From Timema cristinae (taxonomy: Eukaryota > Arthropoda > Insecta > Phasmatodea > Timematidae): a stretch of 64,000 nt of DNA. Location: contig JBCFYV010000012.1 of assembly GCA_039000515.1 (NCBI GenBank), positions 38,085,407-38,149,406 on the forward strand, written 5' to 3'. The notes under the pieces are model-generated. The model searched no databases, was not told where the DNA came from, and saw only the letters and a list, made by a program, of their open reading frames with translations. The position numbers were made by a program, and so were the translations under genes. Of the stretch, positions 1 to 10,261 are shown piece after piece; position 1 is the stretch's first letter, and each line of letters starts with the position of its first letter.

Positions 1-52
1 TTTAGTTTATGTTTTATGTTATATACAAGACTATAGAGTTTTTTATTATTAT

Positions 53-250
53 TTAGCACCGCATCTTACTACCCGTTCGGGTTATACGCTTAAGTACTAA
101 TTACACTAATGTATTAGGAATTGGGAGGGTTGAATTTAGAGGAAGTGAGCCCGCATTTGCGTGGAGGGAGAGTGGAAAACCATTTAGGAACCCGCCCCCC
201 AGTTCACCCGACCGAGATTCGAAGCTCGATCTCTCCGTCCTCGGTGGTTT
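53..250 (-). mobile_element. SINE-A1, 5' truncated
   Basis: The copy reads on the minus strand. Its shared 3' tail lies at 53-95, followed by the A body ('gcatttgcgtggagggagag' on the plus strand) and a B-box-like match near 210-225. Homology stops near 250, before the tRNA-like A box, so the 5' end is missing. It carries no coding capacity; SINEs of this kind are transcribed by RNA polymerase III and depend on a partner LINE. Confidence 0.85.
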
Positions 251-337
251 AGCTCAATCTATGGAGTTAAACATGTATGCATATTTGTTTGTGTTTTCTT
301 TATATAGACTACTCTAAAATAATCAATTAATCTTGAA

Positions 338-450
338 CACATGATCTAAGGCGTCAAGTTCACAACAAACTTTACTTATGGTGATGGGAACAGGTTAAGG
401 TTGGAATCTCGATCAACTATAGAAATCAAATAGGGAAGCAAATACCCAAC
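338..450 (+). mobile_element. SINE-A2 head remnant
   Basis: The stretch starting 'catgatctaaggcgtcaagt' and the B-box-like 'aaggttggaatctcgatc' resemble the tRNA-like head of SINE-A2. No body or tail follows, so this is an old fragment. Confidence 0.35.
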
Positions 451-689
451 TAGAATATTTATATGTTTTAAAATCTTAGTTTGACAAAACATATCATTTT
501 TAAGGAGTATGGTTATAAAAAATATATTAAAAAATAGCTCAGTGGTTTTGAAATGTGATGTATTTGTCTTATTCAAAGATCTTGTTTTAAGTTAATTATT
601 TGTCATCAAAATGTAGTCATTTAATCTGGTTAGGCACATAAATTGATTAAGCTTAGTTGAAACCCGGGCCGGTAATCACGTGAACTTAA

Positions 690-895
690 ATACCAGACTC
701 ATACATTATAAGTTTGTTGGTTAGTGTGAGGTTAGGATTTGAGTCCTGGATGGGTGTGTTGAATTTGTTTCTAAATACATTTTCATTCTTTCCCCACGCA
801 AGTGATAACACATTTCCTCTAAATTATATCGTCCTCATCCCCCCACGTTAGTGTAGCCAAACGCGTATAGCTCAGATGGGTAGTAAGATAAAGTA
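690..895 (+). mobile_element. Degenerate SINE-A
   Basis: A decayed plus-strand copy. It shows a B-box-like 'ggatttgagtcctggatg', the A-body landmarks (the cttccccacgcaa and catttcctctaaatt regions) and a recognisable shared tail near 855-890 ('agatgggtagtaagataaag'). Confidence 0.55.
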
Positions 896-899
896 AAAA

Positions 900-1655
900 A
901 AAAGTTGAGGTGTACATATAATGTAGAATAATTAAAGGACGAGATACCAAAATTAGTCAACGTCTATTGTTATTTTAAATGTGGGATTTTCCTAAGCAGA
1001 TTTCGATATTTGATTTTAAGAGTGTCATCTTTACTAATAAAATTTTAATTTTGTAAGCCTCTTACTTTCTCATGCAGAGAAAATATTGTAATCGTTAATA
1101 ATTTAATTTCAATCGTATCCTTTATGCGCTCCCGAGCTCAAACAAGTCGGTCTTACATTTCTCTCTGTACCTGGGGCTATGGCTGAAAATATTTTATGGA
1201 TTTTGTTAAAACTTGGTATTTAGATATTCAAGGTTAAATCTTTATTTTAATATTATATCTGAAAGAAATGATTGTTTGTTTATGAGTGACTTTTATAAAT
1301 TTAAACATTTCCAGAAATGGCTTTAATAATTGGGTTTAAAATGGATATATATTATATAGACCGGGGGCTTTTAATGCTAGTTTAGTGAAGATTGATTTTT
1401 TTTTATTTAAATTGTTTGAAAATGACTTAAACAATTTTTTTTTAAATCGGTATTTGGTAAATGTTTTACATAGCAAATAAGATTGTGGGACTTATTCCAA
1501 AAAATAATAATTTAATGTTAGTTTACTAAAGAAATATTTTATAAATTCTTTAAAAATTGTCTAACATCTTTGTTTAAAATTTAAATCTGAAGAGCGTTCC
1601 TTATGAATGACAAAATACAATTTTAGCTTTTCTAAGGAAAACTTATTTAATAGAG
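900..1655. other. Unassigned AT-rich stretch
   Basis: I see only AT-rich unique sequence with poly-T runs near 1390-1445. There is no ORF of note and no repeat that I can name. Confidence 0.5.
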
Positions 1656-1659
1656 GCTT

Positions 1660-1770
1660 ACACCCGCCTCGGTGGCGTAGTTAGCTAACGCGCTTGTCGT
1701 GTTGAGCTTGACTGCTGAGGACGGGGAGATCGAGGTTCGAATCTTGGTCGGGTGAACTGGGAGTGGTTTT
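1660..1770 (+). mobile_element. SINE-A1 head, joined to a second SINE
   Basis: A clear A1 head: 'cctcggtggcgtagttagct' at the A-box end and the B-box-like 'gaggttcgaatcttggtc'. The A body is entered ('gggtgaactgggagtgg') and then stops where an A2 head begins. The two units form a head-to-tail dimer. Confidence 0.85.
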
Positions 1771-1779
1771 TCCTCATGT

Positions 1780-2032
1780 ACTCGCTTCGATGATCGCGTG
1801 GTCTAACGCGCTACTCTCGTGTTAGACTAGACTACCGATACGGGGGAGATTGAGATTCAAATCTCGGTCGGGTGTACTGAGGGTGGTTTTTCTAAAATGG
1901 TTTTCCACTATTTTTCTCCGTGCAAATTCGGGTACACTTCCTTTTAATACAACTTTCCTGTTACTAAAACCATTAGCGTAATTAGTACATAATCGTATAA
2001 CCCGAATGGGTAGTATAAGACGTGGTGGTAAA
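1780..2032 (+). mobile_element. SINE-A2, nearly full length
   Basis: A2 head ('gtggtctaacgcgctactct' and the B-box-like 'gagattcaaatctcggtc'), then the A body, then the shared tail ending near 2032 in a short A-rich run. It follows the partial A1 unit directly, giving a dimeric arrangement. Confidence 0.9.
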
Positions 2033-2034
2033 AA

Positions 2035-2715
2035 AAAGTAAATATGCGGATAGTCTGAAGTGACGCTTTAAAAAACCCAGAAAGGAGCTTTTCGCAGTCA
2101 ATACTTTCAGAGTGGCTAGACCCATTTTGATTTACTGTGTGTGCTTTTTACGATCCCTTTCTCAAATAATCTTGATGCTGTTTTCCTTAGGTGCATACTA
2201 GAATTCACACGCTCACTAAAGAAAAAAAAAATCCATTTAAGTCACGCAACGCTAAACAAATAACAAGATTTCAGCCACATTCGATTGAGTCACTCAGCTT
2301 GAATTTAATAGTTTCAGCCTTGTCGGCTCTGCTCGACAACATCTGCTTGAGATACCAAATCAAATTTAAAAATTAACCAATTCAATCAATACTCATGCGC
2401 TTTGAATCCTGACAAAAGCCAGCAATTTTCTCGGTTGCTGTGAGAAGATTTTAAACAACTAGTTTAATGGCAAGCTTGTGTATCGAGTCTACAAGTAGGT
2501 CTAATTACAACATTCATCTTGACAATAAACTAAAATTTATGTTTAGGGCTTATACACTCATAAATAAAATCTGTTGATAACCATCCGTTTCTAGTTTGAG
2601 CTGCAGAGCATCATGGGTCTACATAGTTATTTTATAGTCTGTCAACTGTCACGCTACCCATGCAGATTCTGCTCTCTATTTTAGTTGAACGCGTGAATTA
2701 AAAGGGTCAGTCTCA
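2035..2715. other. Unassigned sequence
   Basis: No SINE, tandem repeat or recognisable exon. A 61-codon frame near 2191-2376 has no domain that I recognise and is probably a chance ORF. Confidence 0.45.
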
Positions 2716-2719
2716 TAGT

Positions 2720-2890
2720 CAAACCTAGTACGTCTCAAGTGCGGGGCTATATTGAATACAAGACAAAACCTATCTAAGCTCGAATGAAATGCGACAGTTT
2801 CACATATGGAACTCCTCATTCCATTCCGCTCTAGGTAGGTGTCGTCCTGTGTCTTGAAAAGCACCGCACTTGAGAAGTATTCAGTCTAAA
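2720..2890. repeat. Imperfect foldback palindrome
   Basis: The left arm around 2734-2790 ('ctcaagtgcggggct', then 'caagaca', then 'acctatctaagct') is matched in reverse complement by the right arm around 2815-2875 ('agcaccgcacttgag' and so on). The centre is near 2803. A third partial, direct copy of the inner arm ('tctaggtaggtgtcctg') follows at about 2918-2935. This is what a small foldback or MITE-like element looks like; I cannot name the superfamily. Confidence 0.6.
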
Positions 2891-2945
2891 TATGAAACCG
2901 GCCCACTCCATTCCTGTCTAGGTAGGTGTCCTGTATTTGGTTTAC

Positions 2946-3140
2946 TATTATTATTATTAGCACTGCGTCTTACTACCCGTTCGGGTTGTACGCACTTACG
3001 TTAATATTAAATGGTAGGGTGATTGTGAGATGAAATGGAGGACCTATAGTTTAACGGGGAATCCGAACCATGGTGGAGGCCTGGCATTCCACACATTCAC
3101 AAGTTGTGATTAATACACGTCTTGTTAGAGGTGAATTTAG
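2946..3140 (-). mobile_element. SINE-B, 5' truncated
   Basis: Minus-strand copy. The shared tail at about 2952-2995 is followed by the B body ('aatccgaaccatggtggagg' on the plus strand). It ends near 3140 before the tRNA-like head. Confidence 0.9.
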
Positions 3141-3144
3141 AATA

Positions 3145-3925
3145 GAATCGCACTAGAGACGTACTAAGTCTGACTATGTAACTGGTCCAAGGTTTAGGTT
3201 TAAGAGCTAGTGTGTGGAAGGGTTGATTCACTTGATCTTGAAACATTCTCCACAAGGAGAAAGCTTATATTGATCCAGAGAATCAAGTACATTCGCTTCC
3301 AATAAAAGGGACCTGTGTGTCAAAATAATTTTTCAAGTCTTGACTTAATTTTGTACAGGAATAAAGTGGTGATTTAGTAAAAAAAATGTTTTGTGTTGTT
3401 GGAGATGTTTTGTTTGAGTATTTTATATCTAAATATTTCTGCATTTTATAAAGACACAAAACAAGCAGATTGCGTACGTAGTAAGAATTTTCATTATATT
3501 TTGTTTCAAAGGAAATCTGAGCAATGTTTATGTAGGTATGTTTATATATGCATATGTATGTAGTTCCATTTAAAACTTTTGAGCTGGTTAAATAATTTTG
3601 AGCACAAAAAATATCCCCACATCAATACAGTTCCAGTTAATATATTTCATGTTTTTTTTTTGTTTCGCAAACTAGGGCTAGATATTACCAAAGTGTTTCT
3701 TTAACTAATGGTTTTAGGCAGTTTATTTGTTTTAAAAATGTATATGGCTACACTAATTAAAATTTGCATGCCTTTACTTGAGAACAAATTAAAAAAGATG
3801 ATCTATTTAAATTTTATGTAGATTTGAAATATACGCAAATTGTTAAATTATTTGGTATGGTGATTTTAGTAGAATATAGATTAAGCCATACTTGGTATAG
3901 TTATACGTATTCTCTTCATGGGTAA
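3145..3925. other. Unassigned AT-rich stretch
   Basis: AT-rich sequence with no ORF and no repeat that I recognise. Confidence 0.5.
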
Positions 3926-4250
3926 TCTATTGCAGTGGTTTAAACCGAATTAGACTTTACACCAGAAAAAATCCATCCTAAAGCTCTCATACTTTTTTAC
4001 ATAAAAATTATAAATATTCAATAACAAATGTAGAGTCAGTAAATTTTACAAATATAAAATAATAAAACTAAAGGAAAACATCACATGTTCTGGCTCCACC
4101 ATTGGCATTCAGATTTGAAAAAATTGACAATCTTAATTATTGATGTTATTTTATGATGTTAAAAACAAAGAAAGATATTCTTAAGTTGCCTCCTGGAGCT
4201 TGAGATAACTATGGTGGACACTAAGGAAGCTTTCACACCGGATGGTGCAT

Positions 4251-4753
4251 GAGACGTGCAACATTTGTCATGGAACATGCAACATGAGACATGCAACATT
4301 TGTCATGGAACATACAGCATGAGACATGCAACATTTGTCATGGAACATACAGCATGAGACATGCAACATTTGTCATGGAACATACAGCATGAGACATGCA
4401 ACATTTGTCATGGAACACACAGCATGAGACATGCAACATTTGTCATGGAACATACAGCATGAGACATGCAAAATTTGTCATGGAACATACAGCATGAGAC
4501 ATGCAACATTTGTCATGGAACATACAGCATGAGACATGCAACATTTGTCGTGGAACATGCAGCATGAGACATGCAACATTTGTCATGGAACATACAGCAT
4601 GAGATATGCAACATTTGTCATGGAACATGCAGCATGAGACATGCAACATTTGTCATGGAACATACAGCATGAGATATGCAACATTTGTCATGGAACATAC
4701 AGCATGAGACATGCAACATTTGTCATGGAACACACAGCATGAGACATGCAACA
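4251..4753. repeat. 35-bp minisatellite, about 14 copies
   Basis: A head-to-tail array of a 35-bp unit made of 'catgagacatgcaacatttg' plus 'tcatggaacatacag'. Copies differ by a few substitutions (atac/atgc/acac, gaca/gata, tcat/tcgt). There are no unique spacers, so it is not a CRISPR. It sits just inside the left terminal repeat of the Harbinger-like element and gives meaningless cysteine-rich frames on the minus strand. Confidence 0.97.
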
Positions 4754-4897
4754 CGAGCTTTCAGAGAGGATGGCACATAGCTCGAGGGATAATTCTGTCG
4801 TAATGGAGTCGTCTGACGAATAAGATCGGCTACTGGAAATTATTAGAAGATGAAACACGTCTTTTGTTACTTACATTATTAATTAATAAACTATAGT

Positions 4898-5020
4898 TTA
4901 CCTATGGAATTTTCTTTTAGTTTCTTTTGCACCTCTCTTGCTATTTCCTTCCAAAACATTTCTATTACATTTGCCTTGGAATTCCTTCCGTGTGTAATCA
5001 TTTGTGTTCTGAATTTTTTC
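4898..5020 (-). pseudogene. Possible MADF-like relic inside the transposon
   Basis: The minus-strand translation contains NDYTRKEFQGK, then a basic segment ending KETKRKFHR and a stop. This resembles the C-terminal half of the MADF (Myb-related) proteins carried by PIF/Harbinger elements, where a Y(T/S)RK helix is followed by xKxKxxxLR. The frame ends at a possible splice donor (atag|gtaaac). Similarity is judged by eye over about 35 residues and the Trp landmarks are absent, so it may be chance. Confidence 0.28.
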
Positions 5021-5474
5021 AACGATACTTACAAAAGCAATGTTAAATTGTTGGTCATCCCGCAATATGTGATGAATGGTAAGCAAGATATCAACAGATT
5101 GCCAACTCAACAACAACTAAATGCTTGCTGCACGTGAGCATGTAACAATGAACCAGTCTACTCAAGGTGTGGCACGTGGAACATGTTGCATACAGCAATG
5201 TGTCATGCTCCACTCAGTCTGAAAGGGATCACTTGTTAACGAGTGTTTAATCACCTATGGTGCATGTTTCATGTTTCATATTTCATGTTTCATGTCTTAT
5301 GTGTCTGTTTTATCCGGTGTGAAAGGGGTCTAAGGACTCCGTGGAGCACAGTTTGAAAAACGCTGATCCTTTACATAATATTTATATCATCAGTGTGGTT
5401 CATAATGCCAGGTCAGAATTAAAAAACTGGGTGATTTTAAAATGAATATATAATTATTAGTTAGTTGATTATTT

Positions 5475-5690
5475 TTCCATCATGGCCTACTTACCCGTCC
5501 GGGCTATACTCTTTTTAATTACAATAGTGAGGTAAGGAGGAGAAATATATAATTTAGTGAAAATGTTTTTACATTTGTGTGAAGCCATTTTGGAAGTGCC
5601 ACCCTCAGTACATTCAGCCATAATTTGAACCCCGAAATTCCTGTTACTAGCAAGCTATAATATACGAGCATGACATTAAGTCCTTGTATC
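5475..5690 (-). mobile_element. Degenerate SINE-A2
   Basis: On the minus strand a decayed shared tail (near 5485-5510, 'cttacccgtccgggctatac'), A-body landmarks and a B-box-like match near 5625-5640 can be followed in order. Divergence is high. Confidence 0.5.
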
Positions 5691-5733
5691 TACCGACGTG
5701 GGATATTATTAAAGGGATGTCCACATTTATTAG

Positions 5734-5955
5734 TATTGGTAGAGATCAAATAAATAATTTGTTTAGTTTGTGTGATTAAGTAAAATTAGGAGCCGACAAC
5801 AGAAAAAATGGAACTATGTATATACATCTATAATTTAGAACCAAGAACCGAACAAAGGAACTATATATAATTAGTTCCATATTTTCTGTTCTCGGTTCCA
5901 AATTTTAATTAATCATACAAACAAAACTTAAATTATTTATTATATCTCACCAATA
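5734..5955. repeat. Long foldback palindrome, 222 bp
   Basis: The left arm (about 5734-5825) and right arm (about 5862-5955) are reverse complements over almost their whole length with scattered mismatches: 'tattggtagagatcaaataa' faces '...tatatctcaccaata', and 'acagaaaaaatggaacta' faces 'tagttccatattttctgt'. The centre is at about 5845 with a spacer of some 35 bases. This could be a MITE, or could be transcribed as a long hairpin. No target duplication could be picked because the right flank is (TA)n. Confidence 0.85.
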
Positions 5956-5966
5956 TATAATATTAT

Positions 5967-5998
<32 letters not shown>

Positions 5999-5999
5999 A
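5956..5999. repeat. (TA)n microsatellite
   Basis: A run of TA dinucleotides with minor breaks adjoining the right arm of the palindrome. Confidence 0.95.
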
Positions 6000-6285
6000 A
6001 ACTATATATAGCATTGGAAAAAAATATATAGGCCTATTAGGAAGGAGAACTAACTTTTCGAAATCTTGAGGAGATTCTAGAAAATATTGAATTCAATATT
6101 TGAAAAAAAAATTTTAATTATTGAAATGGAATTTGTTCAAAAGGTTTTATACTGCTTATTGATGATCCAAACTAACCTAAAATAATATAATTCTAGAAAA
6201 AATCTTAAATTTAGGTATTATTTTAATTTTATATGACGTAAATATACTATGTTTATAGTGTATTCAAAGATTTGGCTTAAAATTC

Positions 6286-6480
6286 AAGATTTAAGTCTTA
6301 GCAGGAGAAATTATTAGAAAATCAAGATTCAGGATTAGTAGACGAAATTATATTAGAATTAAAAGATTCAGGTTTTAGTGGACGAAATTATTAGAATACA
6401 AGATTCAAGCTTAGTAGACGAAATTTTTAGAATTCTAGATTCAAGCTTAGCAGGGGTAATTATTTTAATTACAAGATTCG
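6286..6480. repeat. 37-bp minisatellite, 5 degenerate copies
   Basis: Five successive units of 36-38 bp begin with 'aagattcagg/aagattcaag', followed by 'ttagtagacgaaattattag'. Copies differ by substitutions and 1-2 base indels, so the array is old. Confidence 0.85.
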
Positions 6481-6689
6481 GATTTGTAAATAATTGGGTC
6501 CGACCCATCTTTAGATTGTATAGTGTGTCCATGAATGAGTAGACTACCCTATTAACATTATTACCTTTATTAAATTCGTTATTTTAGAAAATATCTTATC
6601 ACGGTTTGCTGTAATTGATACCACAACTCAAGATATTTTTGAGTTGTGTTATTAATTAACCGTTAAAGATTGCTCCTAAAATTAATTTT

Positions 6690-6933
6690 TTTAGCATCAC
6701 GTACTACTTTACGTTCAGGTTATAAGCTTATGTATAATTACACTTATGTGCTAGGAATTATATAGATTGTATTTAAAGAAAGTGTACCATTATTTGCGTG
6801 GAGGGAGAGTGGAAAACAATTTTTTTTAAATCCTCTACACACCCGACCGGGATTCGAGCCTCAATATTCTCATCATCGGCAGCCCAGTCTATTGCAAGAG
6901 TGACGCTTAAAATCATTTGGCCACTAAGGTGGA
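6690..6933 (-). mobile_element. SINE-A2
   Basis: Minus strand. Decayed shared tail at 6690-6730, the A body with 'atttgcgtggagggagagtg', a B-box match ('gggattcgagcctcaat') and the A2 head down to 'ggccactaaggtgg'. Essentially full length. Confidence 0.88.
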
Positions 6934-6934
6934 T

Positions 6935-7565
6935 AACTGAATTTATTAAGGCTTATAATTGTAGTGGGGTGAATAATTTATGGACACCCTGTATGTTGTA
7001 TCATTGATTTCTTTATCTGTTTTCTCGTAGAGGTTGTGGAGCGACCTCCATAAAGTGTGGGTGTAGGCTTACCTTTTGTCAAGTTGGCTACTCGATCAAT
7101 AGACGCCAAGTGGTGGAGTTAGGTCGGGTGGTAATCCTGTCAACTTCTCGGTCAGGATCTGGACACCGAGAAGGACATCATAACGGAGACGAGTTGGGGC
7201 GATAGCGTGTAGAAAGGGGATACACAAGTATGAAGCAGGAGTGGACCATAATATAAAAGTTTGTCGGGGAGTGCTATTAAGGGCGTCTTCTCACACTACG
7301 GTATTTCTTACGGCAAATTGCAGTTCTGAAGTTCCAAAACCACTAAAACTATCTCCATAAATTTTAGAATGATCTCTTGTGACCCTATTAAAACACGACT
7401 TTATTTGTTTGAGGGAGTTTAGATCCATGTTTATAACCATTATATTTGGTCTCAGAAATGCGTTATTTTGCTTGAATCCGTTTAAAACGAGCTAATTTCA
7501 CCATTTCGTGATTTTCCATTTTATTATATTAAAACCTAAAATTTGAAGATTCATTAGATGTATTA
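6935..7565. other. Unassigned, partly GC-richer stretch
   Basis: Positions 7030-7300 are noticeably richer in G+C than the surroundings ('aggtcgggtggtaatcctgt', 'tctggacaccgagaaggaca'). No long ORF, tRNA-like box pair or known repeat is seen there. Confidence 0.4.
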
Positions 7566-7567
7566 AG

Positions 7568-7866
7568 GGTGACCTGGTGTTGTTGGGGTAAGGTGTCGGA
7601 CTTCTGTGCTGGGGTTCCGGGGTTCAATCCTCGGTCCCGACACAGATTTATCTGGTTTAAAAACCCTTCCTTCACCTCTGACAAGACGTTTATTAATCAC
7701 CATTTGTGAATGTGAGGGATGCCAAGCCTCCACCGTGGTTCGGATTCCACGTTAAACTGTAGATATTCCATTTCATCTCTCAATCACCCTACCATTACAG
7801 ATTAGTGTAAGTGCGTATAACTCGAACGGGTAGTAAGACGCGGTGCTAGTAACAATAATAATAATA
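7568..7866 (+). mobile_element. SINE-B, full length
   Basis: A tRNA-like head from 'gtgacctggtg' with the B-box-like 'ggggttcaatcctcggtcc', the B body ('acagatttatctg' through 'cggattccacgttaaactgt') and the shared tail with a short (TAA)n. The tRNA-like part has the layout of a Glu/Gly-type tRNA but is not a functional tRNA gene. Confidence 0.93.
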
Positions 7867-7867
7867 A

Positions 7868-8935
7868 TTAGATATACTACATATTGTTACGTTTCAACTC
7901 ATTTTTGACATGAGCTATATTTTTAAATAACCAACTAACTTACTTCTTTTATAATGTTGGATATGCGAAAGTGTGCGACGCGTCTCAGCTCTCCGGAAGG
8001 CGGCCGCCGTAAAGAGAGGTAGAACACATTACTGACAATACTTTTATTTTAATACCACGATTAAATGTGTCTGCCACGGAAACTAGCAGATTGAATTTCT
8101 TCGAATGTATCCATATGAAGCCTCTGCTGACATAAGACATGAGAAATATATTCCGTTAAAAAAAAAAAAGGTGACCAAGATTGTATGGGGGGTGGAAAAG
8201 AGAAGGAAGAGGAATGAATATATCTTACTCTTCTTTTGGGGTGAGATATCTACGCTACTACATTAAAAAACCTAGAGCAATAACACGTTAGTAAACGTAA
8301 ATTATTATTGTTATTATTAGATGTTCTGTCCTACGACAGGTCCATTCCTTTTGTCAGTGAACTTAGACTACCAACGCACCCTTTCTTCTGCATCCTCCTT
8401 CTGATCACTGAGTGTTCTTATTTCCTTCAAGTCATCCAATATTTGAATCCTCCTTCTTTCAAAGCTCTTCTTTCCTTTAACCTTTCCTTCTATGACTGTG
8501 GCCTTCTTTTGATCCTCATGGTTTAAACACAGCGTATATATAATAAAAATAACTGTTCGCCCAAAGGGAGGAAAGTTTGCATAAACAAGTAAGTGAGCAA
8601 ATTAGTATCATACATATAAATATATTTATTTAGGGAAAAAGATATGAATTATAAAAAATATAGTAGAGATTTACATTAGTAAGCTCAGGACTTTATGGTA
8701 TTTTATGAGAATCTTTACAACTCAATCTATAGAAAAGAAATATTTTACTACACAAGATAAATGCTGCATATGTTTATTTAATTTCCAGAGTAATTTTAAG
8801 GAACTTATCATCATAGTTAAAGTTCAATATTTACGTTATCAATAAAACAATATTCTAAAAATCAATTTAACTCTAACAGATACGTCTGCCTACGTTATGC
8901 AATTTTCTAGAAAGGAATATTATCAAAATATATCC
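7868..8935. other. Unassigned sequence
   Basis: Mostly AT-rich. A short GC-richer patch at 7965-8015 ('ctccggaaggcggccgccgt') contains a NotI-type octamer. The 72-codon frame near 8308-8526 has no recognisable domain. Confidence 0.4.
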
Positions 8936-9059
8936 TTAAATATAAATTTTGGATTAGTTGCCATTTTCCCAAAAGGGGACACTACCTCAGCATAATTTTT
9001 ATCAAATCTTACTTCAACTCGACATCAAAAGACAGCAAAGTTTAAGTTCAAAGTTACCA

Positions 9060-9330
9060 TTCTAGGCCAACCCGTTATACTGGCAAAATTTAATCAAGAT
9101 CAACCTACATAAGCTATTTTGATTGTAAAAAAAAGTATATATATAATATATAACATACATACATACAAAATAGTTACAGTTTAAGCCAACAATTCCATAC
9201 TGGCAGAATTTAAGTACGACCAACTTAAATAAGTCAAAACACTTTGTCAAAAGAACATTAGATATATATTTACAAATAGTTATAGTTCAGCACCAATGTC
9301 ATAGTAACAGAATTTATATTAACTTTAATT
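9060..9330. repeat. Degenerate tandem repeat, period about 104-120 bp
   Basis: The block 'gccaac...atactggcaaaattta' at about 9066 recurs as 'gccaac...atactggcagaattta' at 9185 and, more weakly, as 'caatgtcatagtaacagaattta' near 9294. The linking segment 'caaaatagttacagtt' also recurs. Weaker echoes may continue to about 9720. It is an old AT-rich tandem duplication. Confidence 0.5.
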
Positions 9331-9734
9331 ACTGGGGAATTTTAACTTCTTAAACGAAGACCCAATCAAAATATTTACAACTATTCCTAAATTTAATGTT
9401 GTCGTTAAAGTGAGTCCCAGGAACCCTATATAAATATAATCCTGGCCAAATTCAACATATAGTTCAGTTTGTCTAACGGACATTAACAAAAAAAATAAAT
9501 ATGATTACTTAAAATGGGATTTAAGATCCTCCAACAAAGCTAGTAATAATGTTTACTTTTATAATGTATTTATCATTGGAAATAAGCCTAGTCAAACAGA
9601 CTAAACACTGAAAACTACGAATCAAATTTCAAGTCCTCAAACTGGACATTACAAAAAATAGTTAACTTTAAATTTATTTTTATTTAAATTCCAAGCCAAA
9701 AGAAAATAATAGTAACATTTAGGCCGAAATAAAG

Positions 9735-10255
9735 AACTTTGAGGTATAAGAGCCGAAAAGTAATTTTGGTCTTACATTTAAATTTGACTGGAAGCGTCCA
9801 CGAAGAATACACCGCCAAGAGTGCTCTTCCATATCAACTCCCAGCTGTATTTATTCAGTTCAACATCTCAGAGAAAGGATAAATAATTGGGAAAGGGAAG
9901 GGGGTGGGGGGGCATACAGTTGGAATGATGTGGGACGCTGCCAGCCGTGATGTCAGAGATATATGTTCTTTTCTTGGACTGGAACCACCCAAAACATCCT
10001 TTCACACCTTTCCAGATGGTGGTACCAGGTTCCACTCCCCGGCGGGAACTACATGCATTGACATGGGAGTGGTTTAGTCTCGCAGCAGGTCTGACAAGGG
10101 TCGGATGTTGAATCGTGTGTAGGAACGGATTGATAAATAGGCGGATCGGGACAACATCGTTAAATAGGATAAGATGGTAAGCTTATGTTTGATATTATTC
10201 CACGTTATTAACTATTTACAGACATTTTATAATGTCCATACACTTGGAGATTTGG
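9735..10255. other. Unassigned, mixed composition
   Basis: Contains a short G-rich run (about 9890-9915) and a moderately GC-rich patch at 10020-10060. I see no ORF or repeat assignment. Confidence 0.4.
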
Positions 10256-10261
10256 AAGATA

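Larger units (their letters stand above)
4225..5330. mobile_element. PIF/Harbinger-like non-autonomous element
   Basis: Terminal inverted repeats read 'ggaagctttcacaccggat' at the left and, in reverse complement, 'gacccctttcacaccggat' at the right. Both are flanked by the trinucleotide TAA (4222-4224 and 5331-5333). A TWA duplication and CTTTCACACCGG-type ends are the established form of PIF/Harbinger elements. The inverted similarity continues weakly inward ('ggtgcatga' and its partner near 5260). The left half is filled by a 35-bp minisatellite and the centre may hold a decayed MADF-like frame. No DDE transposase is visible. Confidence 0.65.
3933..5365. mobile_element. Possible hAT-like element hosting a nested transposon
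   Basis: The left edge begins 'cagtggtttaaaccg' and the right edge ends 'gtttgaaaaacgctg', whose reverse complement also starts cag(c)g-t-t. That is the usual form of hAT termini. The flanking octamers (atctattg and atccttta) agree at only 5 of 8 positions, so the call is weak. The interior is mostly the nested Harbinger-like element at 4225-5330. No transposase is present. Confidence 0.4.

Noticed and set aside
4443..4649. Cys/His/Met-rich ORF on the minus strand
   Set aside because: It is only the translation of the 35-bp minisatellite.
4251..4753. Regular 35-bp repeats resembling a CRISPR array
   Set aside because: Units are head-to-tail with no unique spacers and vary between copies; they lie inside a eukaryotic DNA transposon.
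7568..7640. Possible Glu/Gly tRNA gene
   Set aside because: The same head recurs in every SINE-B copy with its body and tail, so it is a SINE promoter region.
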